Origin: Trichoplax sp. H2
Lineage: Eukaryota; Placozoa; Uniplacotomia; Trichoplacea
Reading direction: 5' to 3'
Length of the DNA stretch: 64,000 nt
Assembly (NCBI GenBank): GCA_003344405.1
Contig: NOWV01000128.1
Span: 124,001 to 188,000, forward strand
Position 1 is the stretch's first letter; every line of letters starts with the position of its first letter. This document shows, one piece after another, positions 1 through 13,100 of the stretch. Below the pieces are notes generated by a model that saw only the letters and a program-made list of their open reading frames with translations, was not told where the DNA came from and did not search any database. Both the position numbers and the translations under genes were made by a program.

Positions 1-1118
1 TTAAATGACGAATGAATAAATATTGAGTATATATGGGAGAAAATGCGATTTAATTTCTTATTTAGCTGATTCTCAGACGGGTCTTAAAGATAGATTGTAC
101 AGTACTTATACGAATAAGTGACATTTGCTAGAGCTATTAATTGAATTTTTATACTCGCAATATATTTTTACTAAAGGCTAAATAAGTACTTGAAATCTAT
201 ATTGGTCAAAAGGTGAAGAAATCTGTTTGCACTTCAGAAGCTACATTAAGCCAAAAAATTGTAGAAATTAAAGCACTGTTAAGTGATTCTAGGATTTTAG
301 AATGTATCTTACAGATACTACACAAGCACTATAAACATTTGCAGAAACCCTCATTTCAGCTGGAAAACCTTGATAATATACTGGCTTGAGACTCTAGAAA
401 CTGTAAACTATAAACAAAATTTACTGCCTGTAAGTTTTTTAACTGCTCTTAAATTAACAATTAAATTGCAATTTTAGTGTAGCTAACATATTAGTAATTA
501 AAGCCCTTACCTAATACAAAAGGATATTCATCTTCTACGACAGTCTCTTCCATTTCGACTATATTCCAAGGTAGTGATAAAGCCGATGAATATTCTGTTG
601 CAAATAGGATAAAATGTAGGTCCGATAGTTTAATATCAGATGGTTTTCTGTAGCGGTGATTAATGGATTAAATGTAGAACTAAATTTATTCTAAAATAGC
701 CTAGTGTAAGATACACTGAGGGAACGAGATTGAATATTTTGAGCGAAATTGATAAATTATAAAAGTGTTATCTTGGTTTCAGGTTAGTGCTAGGCAAAAT
801 TAGATGGATAGCAATGTTGTATTTTTAAATAAACTCGACTAGTACGACATAAAGAATGAGGTTTTGCATTATTGCAGCTGTAATAAATCTATAGCTTAAA
901 TACGTAGGTTTATCTCTGTGGATCTTTAGCGATTCGTAGTAGATTTTCAAGTTTTTAATTCGGTTATTCCCTTGGAAAGCTTTAATCATAATTAAATGTT
1001 TCATAATACAATTACAAGGGAACATTATTTCCTATAAAAAGTGCTGACAGAGCTGAATCAATTTTTGAATTTGTCATGAACTTTCGAAATTATGGTGGGT
1101 AAAGAACTTAGGTCTAGT
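1..1118. other. Non-coding AT-rich stretch
   Basis: No exon, RNA gene or repeat could be supported here. The only sizeable open frame (825-1025, minus) has AT-driven composition and no splice context. I see nothing else in it. Confidence 0.5.
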
Positions 1119-2588
1119 CTCGGATATAGAAGTAACTGTGATTAAAACCGAAGGTCGCGGAAAGCTTCCATTGCTTCATGATGATATTTCTATGGTCAGA
1201 CATCATAAGTAGTAAGAGTAATTGGACTATAATAAATTTGAACGTGTAATGATGTGAAAATTTTCATTTACAAACGTTGAGGTAATCGCAATTTGTTCCA
1301 TTGCAGAAATGCTGGTCATGTAGGTCAGTTTTCTAATCATACTTCGCTATCGAGTTAAAGAAAACAGAAATAATAGTTTTAATAATTTAATGAAGGTTAA
1401 TTTTTATAATTCTCCTTCAAGTGCTTGTATTGTACTTATTCTAGCATTAAAAATATGATTATTTGGTTGATTACAACAGAAGATTTTAGTTAGTATCTTG
1501 GTATATTGTAAATCCGACTGCTTTATTCGGGCAAGAATTTAAGATAATCGACAGCATGATTTTTTTTTACAATGAGATATTGTGAGGTTGTAGTTCAAAC
1601 GTTGTAATAGAATATATATGTGGCTAATTTTGATCATCAATTACAGTAAAAGTTAATGTCATTTTATGATTTCATGCTGTATGAAACCGAATGTTCGATA
1701 TGTGCTCTAATTAAGATTGTTGTTCTATCTTATCGTATACTGTAAAAATCTATAATTTTAAGTTAAACTACGATTATATTAATTTAGAAATTTCGGTAAT
1801 CTAGGGTATAATATATAATTAATGTGTATGCTTGATTGCTAGTTTAATTTGGAGTAATTTAGAACGATAATTGGATAGTTTAATGTCACCAGCTGCACTG
1901 CGTAGCACACAAAAGGTGGCGTAGTTCGATGGTTTAGTGAAGTTGAAGATAGAGAAGAGAACAAAAGTCTGGGATAATCATGAGTTATCTCATTAATTGG
2001 TAGTTTGGTTGATTTGTGATTTATGTAGAGTATACTTTTAAATACGGTATAGTTTATTTTTGGTAGAGTAAAAGTTAATATTCACTGCACTGTAGTATAA
2101 CTCAAAATATGCTATGTATTATCTGTAGTTAACAATTTACACTGTGGAAATCTCGTTATCCTCTGTTGGATTGGGTTGGATTATATTGCAGAACTACACT
2201 AACTAGAAGTAAGATGCGCGTATTCTTATTACTCAGCCGCATTTGTAAAGAATTTCCTCCTGCTGTGTTTCCTACATCATAAAAGCTATTTCAAGCATCT
2301 ATTTCGTTAAGTTAGTTCTACTAGTTACAAGGTAAGCTTGCGCGCGTTACCTATGCTACTTTACTATAATTATTCGACTAGTTCTCGCTAATATATCACG
2401 CTGTAAATGTACATGGTTATCCATCTCATACTAGCTACAATAAAGACTACTATTTACTAATTTATTTCTCTCAGAATTTTTTGTAATCATGATAAACACA
2501 TATTCTTCCGAAGCATCACAGTCAATGAGAATCTTTTAAAGTTACTTAGCAATTCAAGACAGATTGTCTGCTTAAGTTTTGTAATTTA
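1119..2588 (+). repeat. Gap-flanking duplicated block 1, copy 1
   Basis: This 1.47-kb block recurs almost unchanged at 2683-4128, in the same orientation. The copies differ by scattered substitutions and small indels, for example 11 extra bases in copy 2 after the shared CTTCCATT and a short deletion near 3354. Copy 1 stops exactly at the 20-N gap, while copy 2 reads on into unique sequence. That is the usual sign of two allelic contigs placed end to end. A genuine recent tandem duplication is the alternative. No coding exon was recognised inside. Confidence 0.9.
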
Positions 2589-2608
2589 NNNNNNNNNNNN
2601 NNNNNNNN
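2589..2608. other. Assembly gap (20 N)
   Basis: Twenty consecutive N, lying exactly at the end of the first copy of a duplicated 1.45-kb block. The uniform length suggests a placeholder rather than a measured gap. Confidence 1.
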
Positions 2609-2682
2609 CTTGATACGTGGTTCAAGGAATTGACTTATTGATCGTATATTGCGTTATCTTGTTGCAAAGCTGTTTTGTGACA

Positions 2683-4128
2683 CTCGGATATAGAAGTAAC
2701 TGTGATTAAAACCGAAGGTCGCGGAAAGCTTCCATTTTAATCTATTACTTCATGATGATATTTCTATGGTCAGACATCATAAGTAGTAAGAGTAATTGGA
2801 CTATAATAAATTTGAACGTGTAATGATGTGAAAATTTTCATTTACAAACGTTGAGGTAATCGCAATTTGTTCCACTGCAGAAATGCTGGTCATGTAGGTC
2901 AGTTTTCTAATCATACTTCGCTATCGAGTTAAAGAAAACAGAAATAATAGTTTTTATAATTTAATGAAAGTTAATTTTTATAATTCTCCTTCAAGTGCTT
3001 GTATTGTACTTATTCTAGCATTAAAAATATGATTATTTGGTTGATTACAACAGAAGATTTTAGTTAGTATCTTGGTATATTGTAAATCCGACTGCTTTAT
3101 TCGGGCAAGAATTTAAGATAATCGATAGCATGATTTTTTTAACAGTAAGATATCGTGAGATTATAATTCAAACGTTGTAATAGAGTATATATGTGGCTAA
3201 TTTTGATCATCGATTACAGTAAAAGTTAATGTCATTTTATGATTTCATGCTGTATGAAACCGAGTGTTCGATCTGTACTCTAATTAAGATTGTTGTTCTA
3301 TCTTATCGTATACTGTAAAAATCTATAATTTTTAAGTTAAACTACGATTATATTAATATATAATTAATGTGTGTGCTTGATTGCTAGTTTAATTTGGAGT
3401 AATGTAGAATGATAGTTGGATAGTTTAATGTCACCAACTGCACTGCGTAGCACATAAAAGGTGGCGTAGTTCGATGGTTTAGTGAAGTTGAAGATAGAGA
3501 AGAGAAGAACAGTTTGGGATAATCATGAGTTATCTCATTAATTGGTAGTTTGATTGATTTGTGATTTATGTAGAGTGTACTTTTAAATACGGTATAGTCT
3601 ATTTTTAGTAGAGTAAAAGTTAATATTCACTACACTGTAGTATAACTCAAAATATGCTATGTATTATCTGTAGCTAACAATTTACACTGTGGAAATCTCG
3701 TTATACTCTGTTGGGTTGGATTATATTGCAGAGCTACGCTAACTAGAAGTAAGATACACGTATTCTTATTACTCAGCCGCATTTGTTAAGAATTTCCTCC
3801 TGCTGTGTTTCCTACATCATAAAAGCTATTTCAAGCATCTATTTCGTTAAGTTAGTTCTACTAGTTACAAGGTAAGCTTGCGCGCGTTATCTATGCTACT
3901 TTACTATGGTTATTCGACTAGTTCTCGCTAATATATCACGCTGTAAACGTACATGGTTATCCATCTCATACTAGCTACAATAAAGACTACTATCCACTAA
4001 TTTATTTCTCTCAGAATTTTTTGTAATCATGATAAACACATAATCTTCCGAAGCATCACAGTCAATGAGAATCTTTTAAAGTTACTTAGCAATTCAAGAC
4101 AGATTGTCTGCTTAAGTTTTGTAATTTA
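2683..4128 (+). repeat. Gap-flanking duplicated block 1, copy 2
   Basis: Near-identical second copy of 1119-2588, starting with CTCGGATATAGAAG and ending with GTAATTTA. The 74 bases between the gap and this copy (2609-2682) do not match the sequence upstream of copy 1. Confidence 0.9.
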
Positions 4129-4904
4129 ACTAGTATATTTTTTTTCACAACTTGAAAACATCAAAACAAAATCCTGTCTCACAGTGTATGTTACTAATTT
4201 TACTAAACTAATTTATTAATCATACCAGAATTGGAAAATAGCTTTGCAGTTTTAGCAGTCCGGAAGACTACCAGTTTGAAATTTTCTAGAGATGAATGAA
4301 TAAATAATGGAGCCCGTGGTAAACTTAGATGGAAAATATTTAGGACAATGGTCAGATATTAGTGCATGTACATCAGTTGGATCTTTATAGATCTAACATA
4401 GAATTACACTAGTTTAAAGAGGCGCTACTTGCAAGAATTACTATTCAACTCTTCATTATATGAACTTATAATATATTATTAGCATGACAATTAAGAAATT
4501 TTATTTCCATTACTCAGAATCAATAACAATGCATTCGAAAATAATGATGTGAGTTTGCAATAGGAAATATAATCATAAAACCCGTTACTTTTTGCTTACG
4601 ATTGAGCACAGCAGAAATAATATTTGCGTCGATTAAGAACACTTGATAGCCCAATTTCGAATTCCTTTCGTCATTATTCGTGATATTTCTGTAGTATTAA
4701 AATTCCTAGTAGCCTGCAGACTTAGAATATCATTGCATGGAACACCAATACTGCGGTTGGCTAGAAACCCTCATCGAAAGCGTAGTTCCTTGATAGTATG
4801 TTGTCTGGTATACTAAGTGTAAATTTACTGCTGTAGTAGGTTATGTATCGTAGATATTTTTAGTGGCTATACTAGCAAATACCCATCGTGGTCAATATAT
4901 TTCT

Positions 4905-5718
4905 GATGGTTTCTTTGCCATTATTAGCCACAATTTACAACTGCTTTATTCACCACAGAGGATTATTCTACATCACATAATACTTACCACAAGTTTACTA
5001 GAAAATTTTCTTTGCGTTAAGAGAAAATAATCTTGATGTTGATGATAACTTCATTAGGTAAGTATACCAAGCCTACTATGGTAATTTATATACTGCTTAT
5101 CTAACGAATACATTATACTTTACACATTCGCTGATTGGAACCTTTATTTTAGAGATTATAATAAAATTCCTAGTAGCTTTTGAAATTAGTAAATAAATAC
5201 GCCGATATCAATTATTTCATTACTTGATTGATAGCTTAATAGTTAATTCTTTAAAATCTTTTTCAGTATAAAATACTGCAATACTTACTGAATTATTTGA
5301 AGAAGAGCTCGGAAAAATGATAAGAAGTAAAGTTGACTGTTACCAAATGTTGCACCTAAATGATTTATTAGTTCTGTCAAAGGTCTTTTCAATAGTAGTT
5401 ATATTCAACACCACTATTACTATTAATAGCGGAACCCTCTAATGGAGATTTAAAAATTGGTAATTTTCTGCAAACTTTGGAAATTTGAGATATAATTCTA
5501 TATAGAACTCCACCACAGCATTTAAGATTAAGACGTTACATGGTGACCACCACTAGTAATGAAAGAAGGCTTACTGTGACAAATAATCCGATATGAATTA
5601 TTCATTTCCGGATATATTCGTAGATGTGGCCCTGTCATGTACTGTAATTCTGCAGAATGAATGTTTTTAGACATAATACCTAAGTGTTTATGGTTTCCAA
5701 TTACATTTACTAAATAAA
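4905..5718 (+). repeat. Gap-flanking duplicated block 2, copy 1
   Basis: Runs from GATGGTTTCTTTGCC to CTAAATAAA and ends at the second N gap. It matches 5739-6281 on both sides, but contains about 276 bases (5180-5455) absent from the other copy. A minus-strand open frame common to both copies (5528-5767 and 6004-6237) is shifted by a one-base indel between them, which argues against it being coding. Confidence 0.88.
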
Positions 5719-5738
5719 NNNNNNNNNNNNNNNNNNNN
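5719..5738. other. Assembly gap (20 N)
   Basis: Second 20-N placeholder. As with the first, it sits exactly at the end of the first copy of a duplicated segment. Confidence 1.
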
Positions 5739-6281
5739 GATGGTTTCTTTGCCATTATTAGCCACAATTTACAACTGCTTTATTCACCACAGAGGATTAT
5801 TCTACATCACATAATACTTACCACAAGTTTACTAGAAAATTTTCTTTGCGTTAAGAGAAAATAATCTTGATGTTGATGATAAATTCATTAGGTAAGTATA
5901 CCAAGCCTACTATGGTAATTCATATACTGCTTATCTAACGAATACATTATACTTTACACATTCGCTGATTGGAACCTTTATTTTAGAGATTATAATAAAA
6001 TTCCTAGTAGCTTGGGTATTGGTAATTTTCTGCAAACTTTGGAAATTTGAGATATAATTCTATATAGAACTCCACCACAGCATTTAAGATTAAGGACGTT
6101 ACATGGTGGCCACCACTAGTAATGAAAGAAGGCTTACTGTGACAAATAATCCGATATGAATTATTCATTTCCGGATATATTCGTAGATGTGGCCCTGTCA
6201 TGTACTGTAATTCTGCAGAATGAATGTTTTTAGACATAATACCTAAGTGTTTATGGTTTCCAATTACATTTACTAAATAAA
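5739..6281 (+). repeat. Gap-flanking duplicated block 2, copy 2
   Basis: Second copy of 4905-5718, lacking the internal ~276 bases (junction near 6014-6018). It continues into unique sequence after TAAATAAA. Confidence 0.88.
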
Positions 6282-8582
6282 AAATACTTGCAAAATCAGT
6301 AAAGGTACAGTAACAAAACGCTCATCTAGAGACTAATGATAAAATAGTGTTACTGTTAATTATTAATAACATGGATGCAAAAATTGATCAGACATCATAA
6401 ATTTTGATAATAAGACTAGATTTAGTATAGCTTAGCATGATACTTAAGGTTCAGCAGAACCTCTTCTGAAGAACTTCAATGACCTCTGTAGAGATAGCGA
6501 TCGTTACTATTTATAATATTTCACTGTCATTATTTTCATGCTAAATCACTGTAAGAGATTATTATCGGTCACATAATTAGCTATCTTGACAGTTTCGTAA
6601 TCCCTAGAGATATCCAAAGTGGAAAATATTGATTATTATTGACATTTTGTTTACAATTGAATCGGTCTTGAGCAACAATCTTCAGATTTGCTTCAAATAG
6701 TATTGATGTTAAAAAAATACTCAAACAGGGATATGATAATCCCACGAGAGAATTGTAGTCAAAAATTCTACTTGTTATAAAGTTAGGTTCAAAGAATATA
6801 ATAATGAATTTAATCTAAGTAATTTTAGGCATGCTTACACATCATGATATATTATGGTCTATAACAGCACTGGCTTGGAGATACGGCAAAAACATTGTAG
6901 TAGGCCTTCAAGTTTAAAAATCCGTAACTTATTTTTAGTTTTAAATTAAACGATACTAGGTTTTCCCTTATTAAAACAGTATTACCGTAGTAGGACAATA
7001 CTTTGAAAGCTAAGCATCCCGCAGACAATCGCCTTCCCCACAAGTCTTTTCTCTGTATCTCGCTGGTCCCAAGGGAATTCTGTTTTTATAGGAGATGGCC
7101 TTCCGATACGACTTGTTTAAGAATGTCCAATCAGTAAAATATATTGCGAAAGCTATAACCACCAATCGTTAGAAAGAGTCAGTCTCACTTATTTGCTACC
7201 ACGACGCAAAATTGGACTCAAGCTTCCTCGCTAAGTTTCAGACCCAGCTTTTGACATTTTCAGGGTAAAACGCTTACAGTTAAATTATTTTATGTAAGTA
7301 CAGTATATCGTAAATGGAAGAATGCAGATTTAGTGCTTTAGGACTTGTATATTGTAATATTAATAGTGGATGAAAAATAATTTAAAACCCGACATTGCTT
7401 TAACTAGTAGCCACTTCGAATACTAACTAAGGAAAAACACTAGATTATTGTAATTTTAACAAAAATTTACGAAAATTACTGAAAGTAATACAGAAAGGTA
7501 CAATAATTGCCTTAGCCAATCAAGACATGAGAAAATGAAGATTAGTCATGATTTAGGAGTAACCAACATTTTAGCATTATATCTTCGGTATTCTCTACAA
7601 TTTCAACTACTTGACTATTGATCTATCGAATTGTAACCCTTTTTTCATGCTGCACAGAGCAATTAGTGAAATCAGACTAAAAAATTGTCTATCTGAAGAA
7701 TTCTAAGTTAAACTAATAGTTATAATTAATCTCCTAGATTTTAAGATTGACTTTATCCTATATTTTCAACACTACTGAATTAATACTAGTCACATTTGAA
7801 CCATAAATTAAGTCTTTCTACAGCATACAGCTTACAACTTAAAAAATGAAACAGAATAGCATCCCAAGTTTGAATCTAGATCAAGCATTTGAATTCACAT
7901 CGGATTCTGTGATAAAGTCTACAACTTCTACCATAATTTCTGATCAACAGTCACTACAGATTTTATCTTAATTGAAGCTAAAATATCGTAGATACTAAAT
8001 AACCTAGCGGTTAAATGACAATTTTATAACATAATGCTTATCAAAAATTATACTATCAAAATATTACTTAATTAGAAGCCAAATAAAGTAGTAGGTTTTA
8101 CCTTATGCTCAATTAATAAACGAAATCTAATAAAATTAAACTTCGGTAAATTAGTTACTTATAAATCCACAGTATCTATTTTAAAGAATATGGTACTTAT
8201 CTACCAGCCAGAGGACTTTTACACAGAGCTACTCGATATCAAATCTTTACACTTAAATCTTAGGAATAAGACAGTGCTCCGTTGATAATACCCTGAAATA
8301 GCTACGCAAGAATTAAGGAACAACTTTACGATTTATACTGTGCTAAGTTCACTGTATTCCTATGGGTGTAACACGTATTTTGATCAGTAGCAAATAGAAA
8401 CGATCCGCTAGTCAATCGTTTACCGCTGCAAATCGTGAAAACGTTCGAATACAATCTTCACTGTGCTGTTTCTTTGTATAGTCTGTCATATCGTTCGTTA
8501 TAATAACGAAGCAACATTTTTATTGCTGCTACTATCGCGGCAAATTCTTATTTCTGTCAAATTCTATTTACCCCTCATAGCA
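6282..8582. other. Intergenic, one weak minus-strand promoter/first-exon candidate
   Basis: Mostly featureless AT-rich DNA. On the minus strand a TATAAAAA box (7083-7090) is followed by a more GC-balanced leader. An ATG at 7017 then opens a short hydrophobic frame (MLSFQSIVLLR) ending at a good donor, CTACG|GTAATAC (exon end 6986). No continuation exon was found downstream, so this stays a candidate only. Confidence 0.3.
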
Positions 8583-10197
8583 ATGAAAACTGAACTTATT
8601 ATAATTGCCACTCTCATTCTGATCGTTGCATCAGCAGCCAGTGAGGGTGAAGAATTTGATGATAAACATATCACAGAATTGCTTGATGAACAAGACCCTT
8701 TTTATTTGGAGGAGATGGATATAATCGATACTGACGCAGACGGAAATGATATGGTACCTGAGGTATTTAAAAACTGTTCACTATACTTGTTTTGTGTATC
8801 CTTTGAACAATTATTTCAAGATAAATTAACTAGCTACTCTTTTCAGTCTAAACTTAGTTTGTAGTCACTCTGAAGTGCGTACTTTGGTACAGAATCTTAA
8901 CCCAAAGTGGAGTGTCTATCGATAACATAAATGATTAAAAAATTTGTCTGTTTACATTATATTGTATCTTTCTATATTCGAAATCATTAAAAGCGAGTTA
9001 GGATCAAGATATTGTTAAATATAAAATTTTTAGAACTGATGCTATTTTAAATTTTCTATTCCTTATTATGCGACATATGGCGCCCATATCGTGCCCGTAA
9101 TTATATCACTTCAGTCGAACTTCGTAAGTATGACATAATCATCTATTTAAATCAATTCTATTTAAAAGTTTTATTTGTGCAATGGTGATACTTTTAATTT
9201 GGTCTAGTATCAAAGACTGATATTATAGCATATATTGTAGAGAAGTTTTACAGTACGAAAATATTACATATACGTATTAAGAACTAATTTTATTATAAAT
9301 TTTTCTTTCATTCATACTCTATGCTGTCATTATAACCTTTCTGATGATGACTTGCTTACAAGGCTGTAAGTCTAACAAAATCATCTACGATTTTAATTAC
9401 TTAACACCTTTACGCGTAAATAAATTTCTTTATTATGATTTCGACATATCTAAATATCATCAAAAATGAAACATATAAATGATAGTGTGTAACGTATACC
9501 TAGCTTTATTACAAGATATGGTTAAATCTTAATTTAAGAACTGATGTTTTTATACAAATTTTATTCGTCTCTTCTATATGACATCAACAATATGGTTTCA
9601 ATCATCATTACAAATGCAGCCTGTAAGTTTAGGATATTTATATACATTTTCAATTTAAGTAGTATTATAAATTAATTTCTTTTATATATCTTGATATCAC
9701 TAATATCATCAAACATCAAATATCTTACTTAAAATGATGGATTATATCATAGCTTAACTTTGTAATAAAATAGTATTTAACATTAAATTTAAGAACTGAT
9801 TTGATTATACAATTTTTTTCTTATATACCCTATGCAATATTGATATCATGAAATTTAATCATCATTTCCATTGTAGCCGGTAAGTTCGTCCTAATCATGT
9901 ATAATTTTCTCTGTATAATCGTTTGATCAAACATTTTATTTCTTATTTCGATTTCACATAATCTCTTAAATCTTTAAAACACTGAAATAATAGTAAGCAT
10001 CATAAATCAGTTTTATTACAAAATAATGTTAAATCTAAATTTAGCAGCAGATTTGTTAATTAGCATAGCAAATTTATAATTCATTTTGTGTACTAACAAT
10101 AGCATCACTATCCTCTACGTAGATCAGATAATGAATTATCTTGCTTACTTTATAGTATATTGATTTACAGATATGGGTAGAGTTGATGGACATCTGA
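8583..10197 (+). CDS. Small secreted acidic protein with EF-hand-like loop
   Basis: Exon 1 (8583-8762) encodes 60 residues. Residues 1-20 are a clear signal peptide (MKTELIIIATLILIVASAAS). A very acidic segment follows and ends in DTDADGNDMVPE, which has Asp at EF-hand loop positions 1, 3 and 5, Gly at 6 and Glu at 12, but Asp instead of a hydrophobic residue at 8. The exon stops in phase 0 at GAG|GTATTT. A plausible last exon is 10171-10197 after TTTACAG, giving IWVELMDI and stop; it would supply the exiting helix, for about 68 aa in all. That join is inference. The intervening ~1.4 kb is a tandem repeat that may hide further small exons. Likely secreted, possibly calcium-binding. The family was not recognised. 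Confidence 0.5.
8766..10165 (+). repeat. ~254-bp tandem repeat array filling an intron
   Basis: A degenerate unit recurs with a TTTAAGAACTGAT-like box at about 8766, 9029, 9277, 9534, 9786 and 10039, a period near 254 bases. About 84 bases after each box lies a second conserved spot around a donor-like GTAAGT (clear at about 9123, 9366, 9621 and 9891). The array begins at the exon 1 donor and ends just before the proposed last exon, so the intron is built almost wholly from it. Confidence 0.75.
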
Positions 10198-13100
10198 TTT
10201 CTAATTCTTGATAAGCGACTTTCGTCGCGACAAATTCACGGAATTATTTCTAATGTAGCGTGTGTACAATCTAAAGCTAAATCGTGAAATGCAACCATAA
10301 TAATTTTTTCGATTATTTTAAAATGCTTGCGAATTCAAAACAAAAACGTAACAAACTGTATTGGAAAAAGTGGGTAAAGTCCAGCTATAAATCGGTTAGG
10401 AACTATACTGAATGTGTAATGTCTTTAAATTTATGAGTAGGTTTATAAATGTCTTACAGATCAGTATTTACTATACCGCTTGAACTTTGCCAGTATAATC
10501 TTCAGTTTTTTAAAGCAAATTTCATACACGCTATGTCTATATAGGTAGCAAACATGCATTATTTAATTATGAACAATTGTATAAAACCAGATAACATTTT
10601 TGGATAAAATTCTTTAATTTATCGCATACCCGAGACCTATCATATAATGATACGGTTGTACGATTTTTTTCAACAAGACGCATACTAATAACTTCTACTT
10701 CATTAATAATCTGTATCAAATTGATTAGAATGATAAGAAATGAAAAACCCATGCTATGTGGTAAGAAATTTACTTTGCTATATTTTCTATTTATTATCAA
10801 TGAAACTCCAGTACCTTTTCTATCAAAGAGGGTGGCTTATCTTTATTCAGTTTATGAGTACATCAAAATATTTGTAATTAATATTGTTAAACAGATAAAA
10901 AAATTCAGATTTTCTACTATTTTAAAATATAAATTATTCACTGCCGTTGCATACAGTTTTTAATTAAAATGAACTAAAATCAAGAATAACAATTTAAGAG
11001 CTGATGATAGCTGTATCATTGTTAGTAATGCCATTCTTAACGAACTACTTAGGTATGAACAGCAATCTATTTGCCTGCAACAAAGTAATAGATTATTAAA
11101 GAGCGAACGAGATTGGAGATGATAGAAATATGAAGGGCTTCAGAATTGCAAGAGAATCATGACATAAAGCGGGCGGTAGTTAATAGGAAGTAGAAGCATG
11201 CTTTCTCTTACCATATGCTCATAATAAGAATTAGCTAGCATAGATGGATATAAATATAATAGTAGAATTGTAGGCAATCGTAAAAGCGATTAGAATTCAA
11301 TACTTTTAGTAAAGGTTCTAAGTAAAATCACCTCTACGTAGTTTCTGCTTTCATAGATTTTTACTTTCGTGAATGTAAGATTGTGAAGCTAAAATAAAGT
11401 GAACTTTTGAAATAAAGTAATACTGGGTAAAAGTTTGTATTATCTTGTACAAAACAAAATATAATCTACTGGATGCAATTGATCTTTACTATTCTGTCCT
11501 ATGGATTGCGTTTACCTAACTAATAAAATCATAACAAGGACAATTTCTAAATTGGATTTCTACCGGAAGTATTTTTACCAATGTTCGTTTATTTTAAATT
11601 TAAGAGATCTTCTTTCAACTTCATATAAATTTATCACTCCTAATGTTAATCGAATTTATGCTTGCCAAAAGTTCCAATAAGTTGTCGTTACTTTCGGTCT
11701 ATCTTAACCTTAAATTTAACGTAACTATTCTGATTCAGTCTATTGAGCAACAATTCCCTCTTATTTATAATTATTAGCAAAAAATGATATATTCATAATT
11801 GTTATCGTAAGTGCAGCATGTAATTTTGACATAGAATATACAAAAATTCGTAAATTTGGAGTTGGTAAAAATAATGAGCCGTCTTAGTACTACTTATTTA
11901 CTCGGAATAAATATGCACTTTTGAGCTATTAGGTTTTATTATGTTATATTCCTAAAATTAAATCTATTTTAAAGATAAATCATTGCAAAATTCGGCAAGA
12001 GTTAGATGTAACAGCACTTATTGCAGGTGCATCATTTTTGTAACAATCAGTTTTAAGGAAATATCGGTTTGAAATCCTTGAAGCTATTGAATGCTAACTA
12101 AAGTCATCGTAAACACTGTAGCAATAATAATTTAAAATACTGTATCAATTCTAGTTATCACTGGAAAAGGTACAAATATGTTAAATTTTATATCAATTAT
12201 TCTTTCGAACGAAAATATGATACGACAAATCATATGATTGAGATAGCTAAAGGAAAATATTTAAGAGGGAAATTTCTTAATACTTACTATAAACGAAGTT
12301 ATTCGGTTTCGGTAGAGGATTTTAGAAATATCGTTTATTAGTGTCTAGTTTATCTTATCTTAATATGAGTACTTTTTTATCATAATTAAAGTCTCGCTTC
12401 ATAAACAGCACTAAATTTAATAAAGGAGTAAATATAAGACCATACTGTATTAACTCTATTACATAAACAACTATAAAATACATAGCCCGCATGCGCTCTT
12501 TCATTTGCAAGATGCAAGGCTAGCGAACACTAAGCCACTTCTTTACACTTACTAACTTGATTTTAAACGTAAATATTGTGCAATAGCTAAATAACTTACT
12601 AAGTTGACATGCAGCATCTTTATAACCTTATTCATTTGAAAATCTAGGAAATTTCTTTAAAAATAATTTCTCGATGTTACGATCATACCAATCATATCAA
12701 ATTTTGAAAATTCTACCATAATTACTCAAATAGTCTGCAAAGGTATACGCTGAAAAGCTTTCAGTAAGTATGCGTCCAAGATCATTCCATTTATAACGCA
12801 AGCTTTTAGCCGCTGCACGAAAATATTCTAGAGGATCTTTAAAGTAATTCTCAGTAAAAAGATTGACTTAAAGTACCTAATAATTAGAACGCTCTTACAC
12901 ATTGTAACAATCGTACAAAAATACCATCTTTTAATAGCAATCTGCTCAGAAATACTCCAAATTATTTTATCCAAAAATCCCGCGGATGGAAGTGTGAATC
13001 TGTTAATTTTATCTAGCTGTTCTATGCCTAACATGCATCAGTCTAGAACGACACTTAAAATTGATAGTAAGCCTCGATAGCATCATTTTTACTTTAACTT

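Noticed and set aside
5528-6237. Minus-strand open frame beginning MSKNIHSAELQYMTG in both gap-flanking copies
   Set aside because: A one-base indel between the copies changes the frame, and there are no splice sites or homology. Probably non-coding.
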